Of a stretch of 64,000 nucleotides of DNA, positions 44,911 through 53,019 are shown piece by piece. A model generated the notes under the pieces. The model did not search any database and was not told the DNA's origin. It saw nothing but the letters and a program-made list of their open reading frames with translations. A program made the translations under genes and the position numbers. The stretch comes from DASZRZ01 sp963732925 (GTDB taxonomy: Bacteria > Acidobacteriota > Terriglobia > Terriglobales > Acidobacteriaceae), in assembly GCA_963732925.1 (NCBI GenBank), contig CAVTBJ010000001.1:62001-126000 (forward strand), read 5' to 3'. The stretch's first letter is position 1. Each line of letters begins with the position of its first letter.

Positions 44911-45257
44911 AGCTTGAAGGACGGGCCAAATTGCTGCGCATCCACTTCGGAGAGGACGATCGCTGGCAGGGCAAACCCCTGTATGAAGCCATTGTCGCCC
45001 GCTGTCGCGACATGGACATCGCCGGCGCGACTGTGTACCGCGGCATTGAAGGATATGGCGCCAGCACCTTCATCCGACAAGAGCACCTGTTGTCCTTTTC
45101 CCGGGACCTTCCTGTGGTGGTCACCATCATCGACTCGGAAGAAAACATCCGCAAGCTCCTGCCCGTGCTGGACGAGATGGTAGACGAGGGCCTGATCGCC
45201 GTCTCCGAGGTGGAAGTGATCAAGTATGTCCATGAGGGCGGCGCGAGATCTCTGTGA
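44907..45257 (+). CDS. Single-domain DUF190 protein
   Basis: 116 residues. One PII-like DUF190 domain: LEGRAKLLRIHFGEDDRWQGKPLYEAI at the start, MDIAGATVYRGIEGYGAS in the middle, and LPVLDEMVDEGLIAVSEVEVIKY at the end. It is closer to the second domain of the preceding fusion than to the first, suggesting a duplication history. It overlaps the fusion gene by 4 bases and ends 12 bases before the stop of the convergent DUF1080 gene. It probably acts with CrcB and the fusion in fluoride or anion control, but this is inference. Confidence 0.5.
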   Translation: MKLEGRAKLLRIHFGEDDRWQGKPLYEAIVARCRDMDIAGATVYRGIEGYGASTFIRQEHLLSFSRDLPVVVTIIDSEENIRKLLPVLDEMVDEGLIAVSEVEVIKYVHEGGARSL

Positions 45258-45269
45258 TCAACCCAGCGC

Positions 45270-46343
45270 TCATTTCACGGTCATCAAGTCGAAGTTCGTG
45301 GGGTTCGCCTCGACTGTGATGTCCTTGTATTCATCAAACAGACCCGCGTTGTGCATTTGCAGAGCGAGCGGACCGGATTTGCCGGCGTTGGCGTCCTTAA
45401 AATCGAGCACCTCCACGGCCTTGCTGCCGACCGGTTGCGCCACGGCCATGCGTGCCGTTCCGGTGGAGGCGTCGGCCACGATCTCCACCCGACTCCAGTC
45501 GTGAGGGTCATAGGACGGTTTCACAAGACGCGTGAAGAATTCATCGCCGGCATTATTGTGGCCTGGCCGGTAATCCCAGTGGCCGCCCAGCGGAACCTGG
45601 AATTGGATGCCCGCCAGGGCATCCAGCGGAACCTCATCGGCTTGCGGGCGGGTGCAAAAGATGAGCACGCAGGCTTGATGGTCGGGATTGCCAGAGACAT
45701 GCCTCATGGTGAACGTGAGGCGGAAGCGGCCGTAGTCATGAGCCGTGTAGAGCACTCCGCGTCCGGCGCCCGTGCTGGCGATGGCGCCATCCTTCACGGT
45801 CCAGCCGCTGGAAGGAGCTTTGGCCAGGTCCGCCGGGAAGGCATCTTCCAGCAACATTCGGTTCAGGTGGATCAAATCTCGGCCCTGCGGATGCTGCTTG
45901 AGCAGCGCCTCGGTCTCCGGCCGCAAATGTACATCGCGAAAGCGACCTGGCTGGTAGAGATTGGGGTCGGAAAGAATCGTGGTGAGATTTTTCGCCAGCG
46001 CGGATTTTTCGGTTTTCTCATCCGTATTGGCCGCGGAGGAGGAGATCAGGTTTGCCTTGACTGGTGCTTCCAGTTGTTGGCTCAGGAACGCGGCCACTGG
46101 ATCGGACTTGCCGGAAATCCGCTTCGCCAAATCGGCGAGGTCGGTAATGTCATTACCGGAAATGGCGGTGGCGCTGTTCTGCGCCTGAATCCATCCATTC
46201 AGCGTCTTGCCGTCGAACAGGGAAGTTGCCGAAGCGGGCTCAACTTGCGCTTCAGCGAACCTTGAGAAGGCAGCGCCGACGGCGGCAATCGCAGCCGACT
46301 TCAAGAAGGTCCTCCGATTCGAATCGTTGCCTGGTTCCTGCAT
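45270..46343 (-). CDS. Tat-exported DUF1080 protein (3-keto-disaccharide hydrolase family)
   Basis: 357 residues. The twin-arginine leader NRRTFLKSAAIAAVGAAF marks Tat export. The DUF1080 (concanavalin-like) domain begins LFDGKTLNGW and ends near FDEYKDITVEANPTNF, with the core strands SSGWTVKDGAI, GRFRLTFTMRH and DWSRVEIVADA. Between the first strand and the rest lies an unusual insert of about 120 residues (VKANLISSSAANTDEKTEK..RPETEALLKQHPQGRD) that is helical and charged. The family cleaves 3-keto-disaccharides or acts on other sugars in the periplasm. The start at 46343 has AAGGAG nine bases upstream. It follows the beta-propeller gene at 46406-47461 by 62 bases. Confidence 0.5.
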   Translation of the reverse strand: MQEPGNDSNRRTFLKSAAIAAVGAAFSRFAEAQVEPASATSLFDGKTLNGWIQAQNSATAISGNDITDLADLAKRISGKSDPVAAFLSQQLEAPVKANLISSSAANTDEKTEKSALAKNLTTILSDPNLYQPGRFRDVHLRPETEALLKQHPQGRDLIHLNRMLLEDAFPADLAKAPSSGWTVKDGAIASTGAGRGVLYTAHDYGRFRLTFTMRHVSGNPDHQACVLIFCTRPQADEVPLDALAGIQFQVPLGGHWDYRPGHNNAGDEFFTRLVKPSYDPHDWSRVEIVADASTGTARMAVAQPVGSKAVEVLDFKDANAGKSGPLALQMHNAGLFDEYKDITVEANPTNFDLMTVK

Positions 46344-46405
46344 GCTATGGCTCCTTAGGCTGAGTCTTCCGGCTTTCGTGCCGGGCGCAATTGGGTCTTG
46401 ATGCT

Positions 46406-47461
46406 CTAGCGTTCCAGGTCGCCATTCTCCGGCTTGCCGGGCTGGTCCAGCAACTGGATTGAGGACGCCGGGCCGAGATCGGGATCGTTCCACTGCCGGA
46501 GCGCCCAAACCACCTTCTTGTCCGGCGTCACTTCAATGATCTGAACCGTGGAGGGCCAGTTCTCTGGCTTGGTATTGCCCGCGACCCAGTTGGCGAATAC
46601 GGTATTGCCATTGGCGAGCCGGTCGACTTCCTGCACCACGTCCAGCGGGAAGCCGGGGAGTTCGTCCTTTGTAATCTCCCAGACAGTTTCGCCTTTGGGG
46701 TTGATCTCACGCACAAAGCCGTACTGATTGCCGCTGACCAGAGTGTTCCCATTCTTCAGCCGCACTGGGTCCCATGCGCCCGGCACGTCGGCGGACCAGA
46801 TCTCCTTGCCGTTGGCGTCGTATTCGATCACCTTGTTCTGGTCGATGTGTCCCACAAGGAAGGTCCCGGCCTTGGTCAGATGTGCGCGGCGCACCTGGCC
46901 GTGAATCTTGTCGGGATGAGGCGTGGGGAGCGAAAGCTCCTTTTCAATCTTTCCCGAGACGGTGTTGATGAGAAGCAGCTTGGTAGGAGCGCCGTTCAGG
47001 GCTAAAAGAACGCGATTCTTGCCCGCCGGCTGCGCCGAGTGGAGTTCCGTGTCGGGCGGAGCATCGTAGTTCCAGATGATCTTCTTGGCAGGCGTAACGA
47101 TGCTGGCTCCCCAGCGGTAGCTGAACAGGATGTTACCGTTGGAGAAGCGGGTGCAGTCGCCCAGTTCCGCCATCTGATCTTTGCCGTGGACCATCATGCG
47201 AGTCGGGATGGAATAGCTCCACGCCACTTTGCCGTTCCGCACCAGCCACATCGTCTGTTGGGGATGGATATGGTCGAATTCTCCGCAGTAGACAAAAGGG
47301 TGCTGCGCCAGGCCGCGTCCCGGCAACGGTCCGGAGGTGGCTGGATGTTCCAGCGCCCAGTCGTGCTGGGCGGAGTCCTGCGCGACCAGCAGTTGCGTGC
47401 AAGCGAACAGGATGAAGGGAACGAGGAATACCCTGCAGGGCTTGGACCACCTCACGAACAT
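46406..47461 (-). CDS. Secreted beta-propeller protein (arylsulfotransferase-like/PQQ-like repeats)
   Basis: 351 residues. Signal peptide with hydrophobic VFLVPFILFACTQLLVAQ, then a propeller of six or so blades recognised by repeats such as GDCTRFSNGNILFSYRWGA, RLKNGNTLVSGNQYGFVREI and RLANGNTVFANWVAGN, a pattern of N-G-N-x-L/V-x plus a following strand seen in ASST-like propellers. Visible short motifs for PQQ or sulfate chemistry are not complete, so no enzyme activity is assigned. The start at 47461 follows AAGGAGAG. The same-strand neighbours are the DUF1080 gene downstream and the small secreted gene upstream (50 bases), probably one operon. Confidence 0.5.
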   Translation of the reverse strand: MFVRWSKPCRVFLVPFILFACTQLLVAQDSAQHDWALEHPATSGPLPGRGLAQHPFVYCGEFDHIHPQQTMWLVRNGKVAWSYSIPTRMMVHGKDQMAELGDCTRFSNGNILFSYRWGASIVTPAKKIIWNYDAPPDTELHSAQPAGKNRVLLALNGAPTKLLLINTVSGKIEKELSLPTPHPDKIHGQVRRAHLTKAGTFLVGHIDQNKVIEYDANGKEIWSADVPGAWDPVRLKNGNTLVSGNQYGFVREINPKGETVWEITKDELPGFPLDVVQEVDRLANGNTVFANWVAGNTKPENWPSTVQIIEVTPDKKVVWALRQWNDPDLGPASSIQLLDQPGKPENGDLER

Positions 47462-47511
47462 GGCGAACTCTCCTTGGGCTCGGTTCAGCGAACTGAGGAT
47501 CTTGTCGGCCG

Positions 47512-47763
47512 CTATTGCTGCGGACGAAAATACACATCTGCGTACTTCAGAAATACATCCCAGGCGTACGTTCCGACCTTGGCTTCGTCGTAATTGGGCG
47601 GAGGGTACGTGCTGGCTTGCGGCGGAGTTTGTGCGGCTGCGGCAACGCAGGGGGCGCAAGACCCAACTAGAAATGCGGCGCACCATCGGCGCCAGAGAGT
47701 ATTCTGCCTTGTCAGTGGTTGCGGGGTTGACGTCCTGTCGAGCGTTGGGACCGCCTTATGCAT
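47512..47763 (-). CDS. Small secreted protein, possibly the truncated N terminus of an esterase-like protein
   Basis: 83 residues from ATG 47763, which AGGAAA precedes by about 12 bases. The N-terminal part (NTLWRRWCAAFLVGSCAPCVAAAA) is signal-like. The short mature part reads QASTYPPPNYDEAKVGTYAWDVFLKYADV. The stretch NYDEAKVGTY is like the N terminus of glucuronoyl-esterase-type proteins, but the frame stops 16 residues later, so this may be a remnant. A longer start at 47844 would overlap the divergent propeller-cytochrome gene. The real extent and function are uncertain. Confidence 0.5.
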   Translation of the reverse strand: MHKAVPTLDRTSTPQPLTRQNTLWRRWCAAFLVGSCAPCVAAAAQTPPQASTYPPPNYDEAKVGTYAWDVFLKYADVYFRPQQ

Positions 47764-47837
47764 TGATGCTTGCAATTTCCTGAACGTCATCGCGGACATT
47801 TGTTTTAAGCTGGAAACGATTCTCGGGAAACGATTGT

Positions 47838-49739
47838 ATGACAAAGCTGCGAATTTTCATCCGATTCCTATTGCCATTTTCAACTGCCTTGGCGCTGGCC
47901 GCCCAGGTGAACGTGGTCCAGAACCGGTATAACGACGACGTCACCGGCGCCAACCTGCATGAAACCATCTTGAATCCGTCCAATGTGAACGTGGCCCGTT
48001 TCGGCAAGCTGTACAACGATTCGGTGGATGGAGCGGTATATGCCCAGCCGCTCTACATGCCGTCGGTTCGCATCGCGGGCGGAGTGCACAATGTGTTGTA
48101 CGTCGCCACCATGGAAGACAAGCTCTACGCCTTTGACGCTGACAAGGCGGGTGAGCCGCTGTGGATGCGGGATTTTACCAATCCGGCTGCGGGCGTCACT
48201 CCCATGCCGGTGACGGACATTACGGATAACGATAATCTCAACGTGGTTGGGGACGCCGGCATTATGGGCACCCCCGTGATCGATGCGGCCAAGTCGACCC
48301 TGTACCTGGTGACAAGAACCAAGGAGCGCGGCCGTTATTTTCAGCGCGTTCATGCCATCGATATCCGCAGCGGAAAAGACGTGATTCGGCCAGTCGAGAT
48401 TGCGGCCCAGGTGGCCAGCACTGCGGCCGATGCGGTGAACGGTGTTTTGCACTTCGATCCCAAGGCAGGAAACCAGCGGCCGGCGCTGGCGCTGGCCGGC
48501 GGGGCCGTGATTATCGCCTGGGCCTCGCACGAGGACATTCAGCCCTACCATGGCTGGATCATGGCGTATCGCGCCTCCAATCTGCAGCAGATCGGAGCCC
48601 TCTGCATTACGCCCGATGGCGTGGAAGGCGGCGTCTGGCAGTCCGGCCGCGGTCCGGTGGTGGACCGGGACCAGAACATCTATTTCGAGACTGGCAACGG
48701 CACCTGGGACGGAAAAAGGAATTTCAGCAACTCCGTCCTGCGGCTGCGGGTTGGGGAGCACAGCCTCGACGTGGAGGACTATTTCACGCCAGACAATTAT
48801 CTGGCGCTCAACGAACATGACGTGGATCTGGGGTCGTCCGGTCCGATGCTGATTCCGGGGACCGACATCCTGGTTTGCGGCACTAAGGGAGGGCAGCTCT
48901 ACCTGCTGGACAGGAAGCACCTCGGCCACGAGGCGCAGGGCAATCCGGGCCTGCTCCAGAATTTCGCGATTGAGGGGGGAAGGGTCCTGGGCGGGCCGGC
49001 GTACTGGGACAGCCCCAAGGGCGGCTTGATTTATCAGTGGGGTGAGGCCGACTTTCTTAAGGCCTTCCGCTTCAACGGCAAAACGATCGACACTGATGTA
49101 TTCGCGAAAGGCGACTTCGCATCCCCAGGATCTCCGGGCGGCGCGCTTACCATCTCGGCCGATGGCAATAAGGCCGGCACCGGCATTGTGTGGGCGACGC
49201 TGACGTTTCGCGGCAGCGCCGATCACGGCAATGCGCCGGGCGTTCTCTATGCCTATAACGCGGAAACGCTGGCCCCGCTGTGGAACAGCGAACAGGACCG
49301 CCAGCGCGACCGTCTGGGCACGCTGGTGAAGTTCGTCCCGCCCTTGGTCGTGGCGGGGAAGGTCTACGTGGCTTCGTACGACAACGCAATCCGAGTCTAT
49401 GGGTTGTTGCGACCGGGCGAGATGACGACTTCCTCGGCGGCGCCGGCGCCGCCCGCTGGCGGCGGTACCGCAGCGGTGACAGCAGGCTCCGGAGCCGCGC
49501 GAGGGAAGCAGTTGTTTGAACGCTGCGCGGCCTGCCACGGTGGGGAAAGCGCCAACAGCCGCATGGGTCCTCCGCTCCAGGGACTGTTCCAGACTGGCAA
49601 ATTGCTCAACGGGAAGCCGGTGACCGACGAAACGGTAAGCGAATTCATTCTGAAGGGTGGACAGGGCATGCCCTCGTATCAAGGGGTGCTTTCGCCGGAA
49701 CAGATTCGCGACATTCTCGACTATCTGCACTCCATGTGA
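47838..49739 (+). CDS. Secreted PQQ-like beta-propeller fused to cytochrome c
   Basis: 633 residues. Signal peptide 1-22 (FLLPFSTALALAAQ). About 25-525 is a beta-propeller of the outer-membrane-assembly/PQQ-type (VLYVATMEDKLYAFDADKAGEP, GGQLYLLDRKHLGH, GVLYAYNAETLAPLWNSEQD), followed by a Pro/Ala/Gly linker and a class I cytochrome c at about 545-633 with haem site CAACH and Met in GQGMPSY. The architecture recalls quinoprotein alcohol dehydrogenases, but the usual PQQ Trp-docking and calcium ligands were not identified, so its substrate is open. It is divergent from the propeller/DUF1080 operon. Electrons would pass to the fused haem and on to the periplasmic pool. Confidence 0.5.
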   Translation: MTKLRIFIRFLLPFSTALALAAQVNVVQNRYNDDVTGANLHETILNPSNVNVARFGKLYNDSVDGAVYAQPLYMPSVRIAGGVHNVLYVATMEDKLYAFDADKAGEPLWMRDFTNPAAGVTPMPVTDITDNDNLNVVGDAGIMGTPVIDAAKSTLYLVTRTKERGRYFQRVHAIDIRSGKDVIRPVEIAAQVASTAADAVNGVLHFDPKAGNQRPALALAGGAVIIAWASHEDIQPYHGWIMAYRASNLQQIGALCITPDGVEGGVWQSGRGPVVDRDQNIYFETGNGTWDGKRNFSNSVLRLRVGEHSLDVEDYFTPDNYLALNEHDVDLGSSGPMLIPGTDILVCGTKGGQLYLLDRKHLGHEAQGNPGLLQNFAIEGGRVLGGPAYWDSPKGGLIYQWGEADFLKAFRFNGKTIDTDVFAKGDFASPGSPGGALTISADGNKAGTGIVWATLTFRGSADHGNAPGVLYAYNAETLAPLWNSEQDRQRDRLGTLVKFVPPLVVAGKVYVASYDNAIRVYGLLRPGEMTTSSAAPAPPAGGGTAAVTAGSGAARGKQLFERCAACHGGESANSRMGPPLQGLFQTGKLLNGKPVTDETVSEFILKGGQGMPSYQGVLSPEQIRDILDYLHSM

Positions 49740-49754
49740 ACGTCCACCCAACTT

Positions 49755-49776
49755 GCCCTGACCCGGCCCTGACCCG
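49755..49776 (+). repeat. 11-base tandem duplication between convergent genes
   Basis: GCCCTGACCCG is repeated twice head-to-tail in the 79-base gap between the propeller-cytochrome stop and the universal stress gene stop. No clear hairpin terminator accompanies it. Confidence 0.5.
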
Positions 49777-49818
49777 GTAAGACGCAGCCGGAATACTTGG
49801 GGGCCGCCTGTCGCGCGG

Positions 49819-50733
49819 CTAGTTGCTATGCGCCGGAACCGCAAGAACGGGACAGGTTGCGCCCCGAATGATCTTGGAAATCGTTGACCAGGGAGCATGG
49901 TTCGAAAGCAGCCCGGCTTCCCGAGTTCCAACCACAATCAGATCTGCTTCTTCTGCTAGCGCCGCATTCACAATTTGAGCACTGGGACTGCCAACCTCGA
50001 CCCGCACATCTGAATGGCACCAAAGGTCGGCGCCGGCAGGCACAAGGTGCTTGAGTCTCTCCTGGACTTCTTTCCGCGCACTCTCGGAAACCTTCGACAT
50101 GTCGGACTCCACGTGTACCAGCGTCAGCCGCCCGGCCGTTTCTTCGGCAATGGACGCCGCATACTGTGCCGGACGAAGCGAGCCAATGCCCAGGTCCGTC
50201 GCAAGCAGGATGGACTTGAAGGGAGATGGGCCGCTCTTGCAGTTGGGTCCAATGATCATTACAGGCACGTGACTGTTTCGCAGGATGCCTTCGGCTACAG
50301 AGCCTAAGATGAGCTTCTCCAGTCCGTGCGCTCCGTGTGAGCCCACAATCACCAGCTCAGCATGGTGCGTGTTGGCTGCCTCTTGGATCGCCGTTATCGC
50401 CGGCACGGACGAGATCACTTCCTGGTGCTTGATGGAGCGCATCCCCATCTCTGCACCCAGCTTTTTCAACCGAAGCCGGGCCGATTCTTCGGCTGCTTCC
50501 AATATCGAAGGATCGACTGAGCCTTCCCCAGTGAAGAGGATTGGAGGAAGCGCGTGGACTGAAACTGCATTGCTGCCAAACAACTGCGCGAAGGACATGG
50601 CGATCTGCGCTGCCGACTCTGCCGCGGGGCTGAAATCGGTTGCAAGTAAAAGGTTGCGAAACCGCAGCCGTGCTGTCTCAAGGTGAGGTTCGGATATGTC
50701 ACGCGGCTGGGAGTGGGAACTGGAGGGTGCCAT
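49819..50733 (-). CDS. Tandem universal stress protein (two UspA domains)
   Basis: 304 residues with two UspA domains. The first (about 24-160) has the ATP-binding pattern G-x2-G-x9-G-S in VGSHGAHGLEKLILGSVAEG. In the second (about 170-300) the same region reads VGTREAGLLSNHAPWSTISK and is degenerate, so only one ATP site is likely intact. Such tandem proteins are induced on starvation, low oxygen or oxidative stress. AAAGGAGC precedes the ATG. The upstream region carries two adjacent CRP/FNR-type palindromes (50827-50865), shared with the divergent cNMP-domain gene. It ends against the propeller-cytochrome gene. Confidence 0.5.
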   Translation of the reverse strand: MAPSSSHSQPRDISEPHLETARLRFRNLLLATDFSPAAESAAQIAMSFAQLFGSNAVSVHALPPILFTGEGSVDPSILEAAEESARLRLKKLGAEMGMRSIKHQEVISSVPAITAIQEAANTHHAELVIVGSHGAHGLEKLILGSVAEGILRNSHVPVMIIGPNCKSGPSPFKSILLATDLGIGSLRPAQYAASIAEETAGRLTLVHVESDMSKVSESARKEVQERLKHLVPAGADLWCHSDVRVEVGSPSAQIVNAALAEEADLIVVGTREAGLLSNHAPWSTISKIIRGATCPVLAVPAHSN

Positions 50734-50826
50734 TGTAGTGCTCCTTTGAAAGGACTTTCCGTGGGCCCGGATCTAGAAACACTTCGATCACCTACACCTG
50801 AAGATTAGTCCGGCTCCTGAGATTCT

Positions 50827-50865
50827 CTGTGCCACTACGCACAGTTTCCAGTGATGGCGGTCACT
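50827..50865. promoter_or_regulatory. Two adjacent CRP/FNR-type palindromes in a divergent promoter
   Basis: CTGTGC-CACTAC-GCACAG (50827-50844, perfect 6-bp arms, 6-base spacer) and AGTGA-TGGCGG-TCACT (50850-50865, perfect 5-bp arms, 6-base spacer). Their centres are 22 bp apart, two helical turns. They lie between the universal stress gene and the cNMP-domain remnant. Confidence 0.5.
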
Positions 50866-50990
50866 TCCTCGATAGGGGTGAACTTGTATCTACTTGCAGG
50901 TGCCTGAACCTGTTCGGTTCAGCGGGGCAAACCGCAATGCATAGTGAAGTTCAAGCGGACGCGCTGCAGAAAGCTGCAATCTTGAAAACT

Positions 50991-51459
50991 ATGGAGTCTG
51001 CACTGGCCTGCCTGAGCCTCTGCTAGGAGACCTCGCCTGTTTGGCAAGAGATCTGTGGCAGAGAGAAGGCTCGGTTCTGTTTCGCGAAGGCGACGCTGCC
51101 TTGGGCCTTTTCTCCTGATTTCCGGAGAGATAGAACTGACGATTGCGGGGCCGAAGCGCAAGACAATTTTACTGGGGAGCGTGAGCTCGGGACACGCGTT
51201 GGGATTGGCAGCTGTAGTGGATCATTCGCCGCATCTGGTTACGGCAGCTGTCGTCTCTTCCGCCCGATCCCTATTTTTTCCAAAGCTGGAGTTGCGGCAG
51301 CTCCTGGAGCGCAAACCTCCACTATGGTTCCACGTCTCACTCCTGCTCAGTGAATGCGTTCGCGAGGCATACAATTGTAGAGCGAACCTGTTTCCCCGCT
51401 TAGAAGCACGGGTCGCTTCGCCGAGGAGCAAAGGGTATGCCTACGCCACAGAAGATTGA
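50991..51459 (+). pseudogene. Single cNMP-binding domain protein (Crp-like, no HTH), frameshifted
   Basis: The frame carrying EGSVLFREGDAALGLF ends in a stop at about 51110; one base lost in the run before CTCCTG shifts it so that FLLISGEIELTIAGPKRKT follows in the next frame. Together they give a typical cNMP-binding jelly roll: GSVLFREGD, ISGEIELT, GSVSSGHALGLAAVV, then a C-helix (LLLSECVREAYNCRANLF). The frame ends at 51459 without the helix-turn-helix of Crp/Fnr, because the HhH gene begins at 51437. The 5' end is not resolved: ATG 50991 is in a different frame, so a second indel is possible. It could sense a small molecule and act as a partner protein, or be a decaying regulator. Confidence 0.5.
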
Positions 51460-51736
51460 CTTGAACAGCGCTTCGGTTTCACTTTTGACCCAGTTGCCGG
51501 GTGTGTCGAAGAACGTCGCCTACGACATTGTGAATTACCGGGAACACCATCGGGGATTTTCAGGATGGGAGGATCTGCGGCGGATTCCCTCCTTGGCGAG
51601 TGACAAGGAAGCGCTGGCGGCGATCGAGAAATCCGCAATCTTGGGGCCCAGGCCGGCCGAGGCCCCGGACAAGTCAAGGCGCATACTCACCCGGCGGCTT
51701 GGGAAATCCAAAGACGAACTCCACAATCACGGATAA
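51437..51736 (+). CDS. Helix-hairpin-helix protein (ComEA-like HhH, cytoplasmic)
   Basis: 99 residues. MPTPQKIDLNSASVSLLTQLPGVSKNVAYDIVNYR is a HhH motif of the ComEA/UvrC type (LNSAS..L..LPGVS), followed by a second hairpin (FSGWEDLRRIPSL). A basic tail rich in Lys/Arg ends the protein. No signal peptide or TM, unlike ComEA, so it is probably an intracellular non-specific DNA binder. It overlaps the cNMP-domain gene by 23 bases in another frame. ATG 51437 has GAGGAGCAAAG upstream. The role in the stress island is unknown. Confidence 0.5.
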   Translation: MPTPQKIDLNSASVSLLTQLPGVSKNVAYDIVNYREHHRGFSGWEDLRRIPSLASDKEALAAIEKSAILGPRPAEAPDKSRRILTRRLGKSKDELHNHG

Positions 51737-51877
51737 GCCGCGCAGAGAGATGACGGCCGCGAGAAACGGCCCTGCATAGAGTGAGCGAACCGCAGGGACG
51801 AGCACGTTTGGCGCCGCCCCTGCAGTTCTCAGGAGTGAGAGCACGGTCGGAACGCGCTCTCCGGAAACCTCCCCGGA

Positions 51878-52411
51878 TTACGCGGCCTTGACGGAAATTT
51901 TCTTTTCCGCAGTCTTCTTCGCTGCTTCAGCCTTGGCCATTGTGATCTCCAGCCGTCCATCTTTCAGGACGGCATTGACCTGGTCGGGAACGACTTCGGC
52001 GGGAAGCGCGAGCGAACGGCTGATTTCCGTGGCCCGTTGCTCGGAATAAACCACCTCGCCCTTTTCCTTCTGCTCCCTCTTGGAGCGAGATTCCCCGTGG
52101 ATCATGATGCGCGACGGTTCCACGGCCAGCTCCAGTTCCTCCGCCCTGAAGCCGGGCACATCGGCGCGCACAATCAGTTCTTTCTCCTGTTCCTCAATCT
52201 CCACCGGGACCGGCTGAAGCAATTCTGATTCCGCCTGCAGCCAGTCTGCGAGAGCATGTCCGTCGGAGCGCCCACGCCCTTCGAATAGTGCGTAGGCGCG
52301 CCCGGCGATCTCCTGAAAGCGCTTATCCATTTCCTGAAAGAGTTTGTTGACGTCCTGTATTCGGACCGGCGTGGAGGATGGAGCTTGCTTGGTTGCGAGT
52401 TCGGCAGGCAT
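51878..52411 (-). CDS. Hsp20/alpha-crystallin small heat shock protein
   Basis: 177 residues. The N-terminal arm contains the amphipathic DVNKLFQEMDKRFQEIAG. The crystallin domain lies at about 78-160 with VEIEEQEKELIVRADVPGF, HGESRSKREQ and the closing VNAVLKDGRLEITMAKA (the G-x-L motif LKDGRL-EIT). The C-terminal extension is Lys/Ala-rich, without a clear IxI. It holds unfolded proteins under heat or other stress. AAAGGAG, eight bases before ATG 52411, decides the start over an upstream in-frame ATG at 52441. A weak GTGA-N6-GCAC site (52484-52497) lies 73 bases upstream. Confidence 0.5.
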   Translation of the reverse strand: MPAELATKQAPSSTPVRIQDVNKLFQEMDKRFQEIAGRAYALFEGRGRSDGHALADWLQAESELLQPVPVEIEEQEKELIVRADVPGFRAEELELAVEPSRIMIHGESRSKREQKEKGEVVYSEQRATEISRSLALPAEVVPDQVNAVLKDGRLEITMAKAEAAKKTAEKKISVKAA

Positions 52412-52497
52412 TGGGGGTACTCCTTTCTTCTCCGTCGACATGACTGCGAGAAGTATGGTTGATGAGTTTGGCTTGCCCGGTCGGTGATTACCAGCAC

Positions 52498-52943
52498 GGG
52501 CGAATGTGATGGACATTTCTCGCTGGCGGGCGCCAGCAGAGCTGCATGCTACCTGATCGAACCTTCCAATTGTAGACCACCACAAGGCCTCCAGATAGAA
52601 CGAGAATACCGAGGCACTGTGTAAAACTCACACAGTACCAATACCGAGCTGTGTCCGAGCTGGCTGCTTGCCCAGGCCGCGGACCTGCTCAAGGTCCGGC
52701 CGAAGACCATGGCCCGCCTCTCGGCCGTGAATGCTGCTACCAGAGTCTCACGCAACATTCGGCGCCGTTGGGCGGCGCCTACAGCATGTGGGCTGTCGAC
52801 GTGAAACATTCCCTTTGGGCTGGGCTGTGAACTCGGCCGGTTTTTGTCGTGTCCTGCACGAAATGTCCTCAGCCGGCTTGGCGCGCACAGGCATCCGGCC
52901 GTTCCAGCTCAGGACTATAGAGGTGAGAGCTCGCACCCGCTGC
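52498..52943. other. Gap between hsp20 and the Cys-rich gene, no recognisable gene
   Basis: A 446-base gap. An inverted repeat CTGTGT-AAAACTC-ACACAG sits at 52617-52635, with arms like those of the CRP/FNR-type boxes nearby but a 7-base spacer. Open frames on both strands (52549-52809 minus, 52731-52988 plus) show no domain or ribosome binding site. Confidence 0.5.
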
Positions 52944-52959
52944 TGTGACGGCGATCACT
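52944..52959. promoter_or_regulatory. CRP/FNR-type palindrome before the Cys-rich gene
   Basis: TGTGA-CGGCGA-TCACT, with GTGA/TCAC arms and a 6-base spacer, 60 bases before ATG 53020. If the site is centred at -41.5, a CACAAT at 52981-52986 falls at the -10 position. Confidence 0.5.
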
Positions 52960-53019
52960 GTTCTATGTTCTTAGGCGATCCACAATAAGCCCAGGCTTAA
53001 CAAGTTCTGTGGAGGAGCT

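Noticed and set aside
47880..49937. A 685-codon antisense open frame over the propeller-cytochrome gene
   Set aside because: It has His/Gly/Arg-rich translation with no domain, and the sense gene has a signal peptide, propeller repeats and a haem motif.
52549..52988. Short opposed open frames between hsp20 and the Cys-rich gene
   Set aside because: No start signals, Arg/Cys-rich translations, and overlap with the promoter box at 52944.
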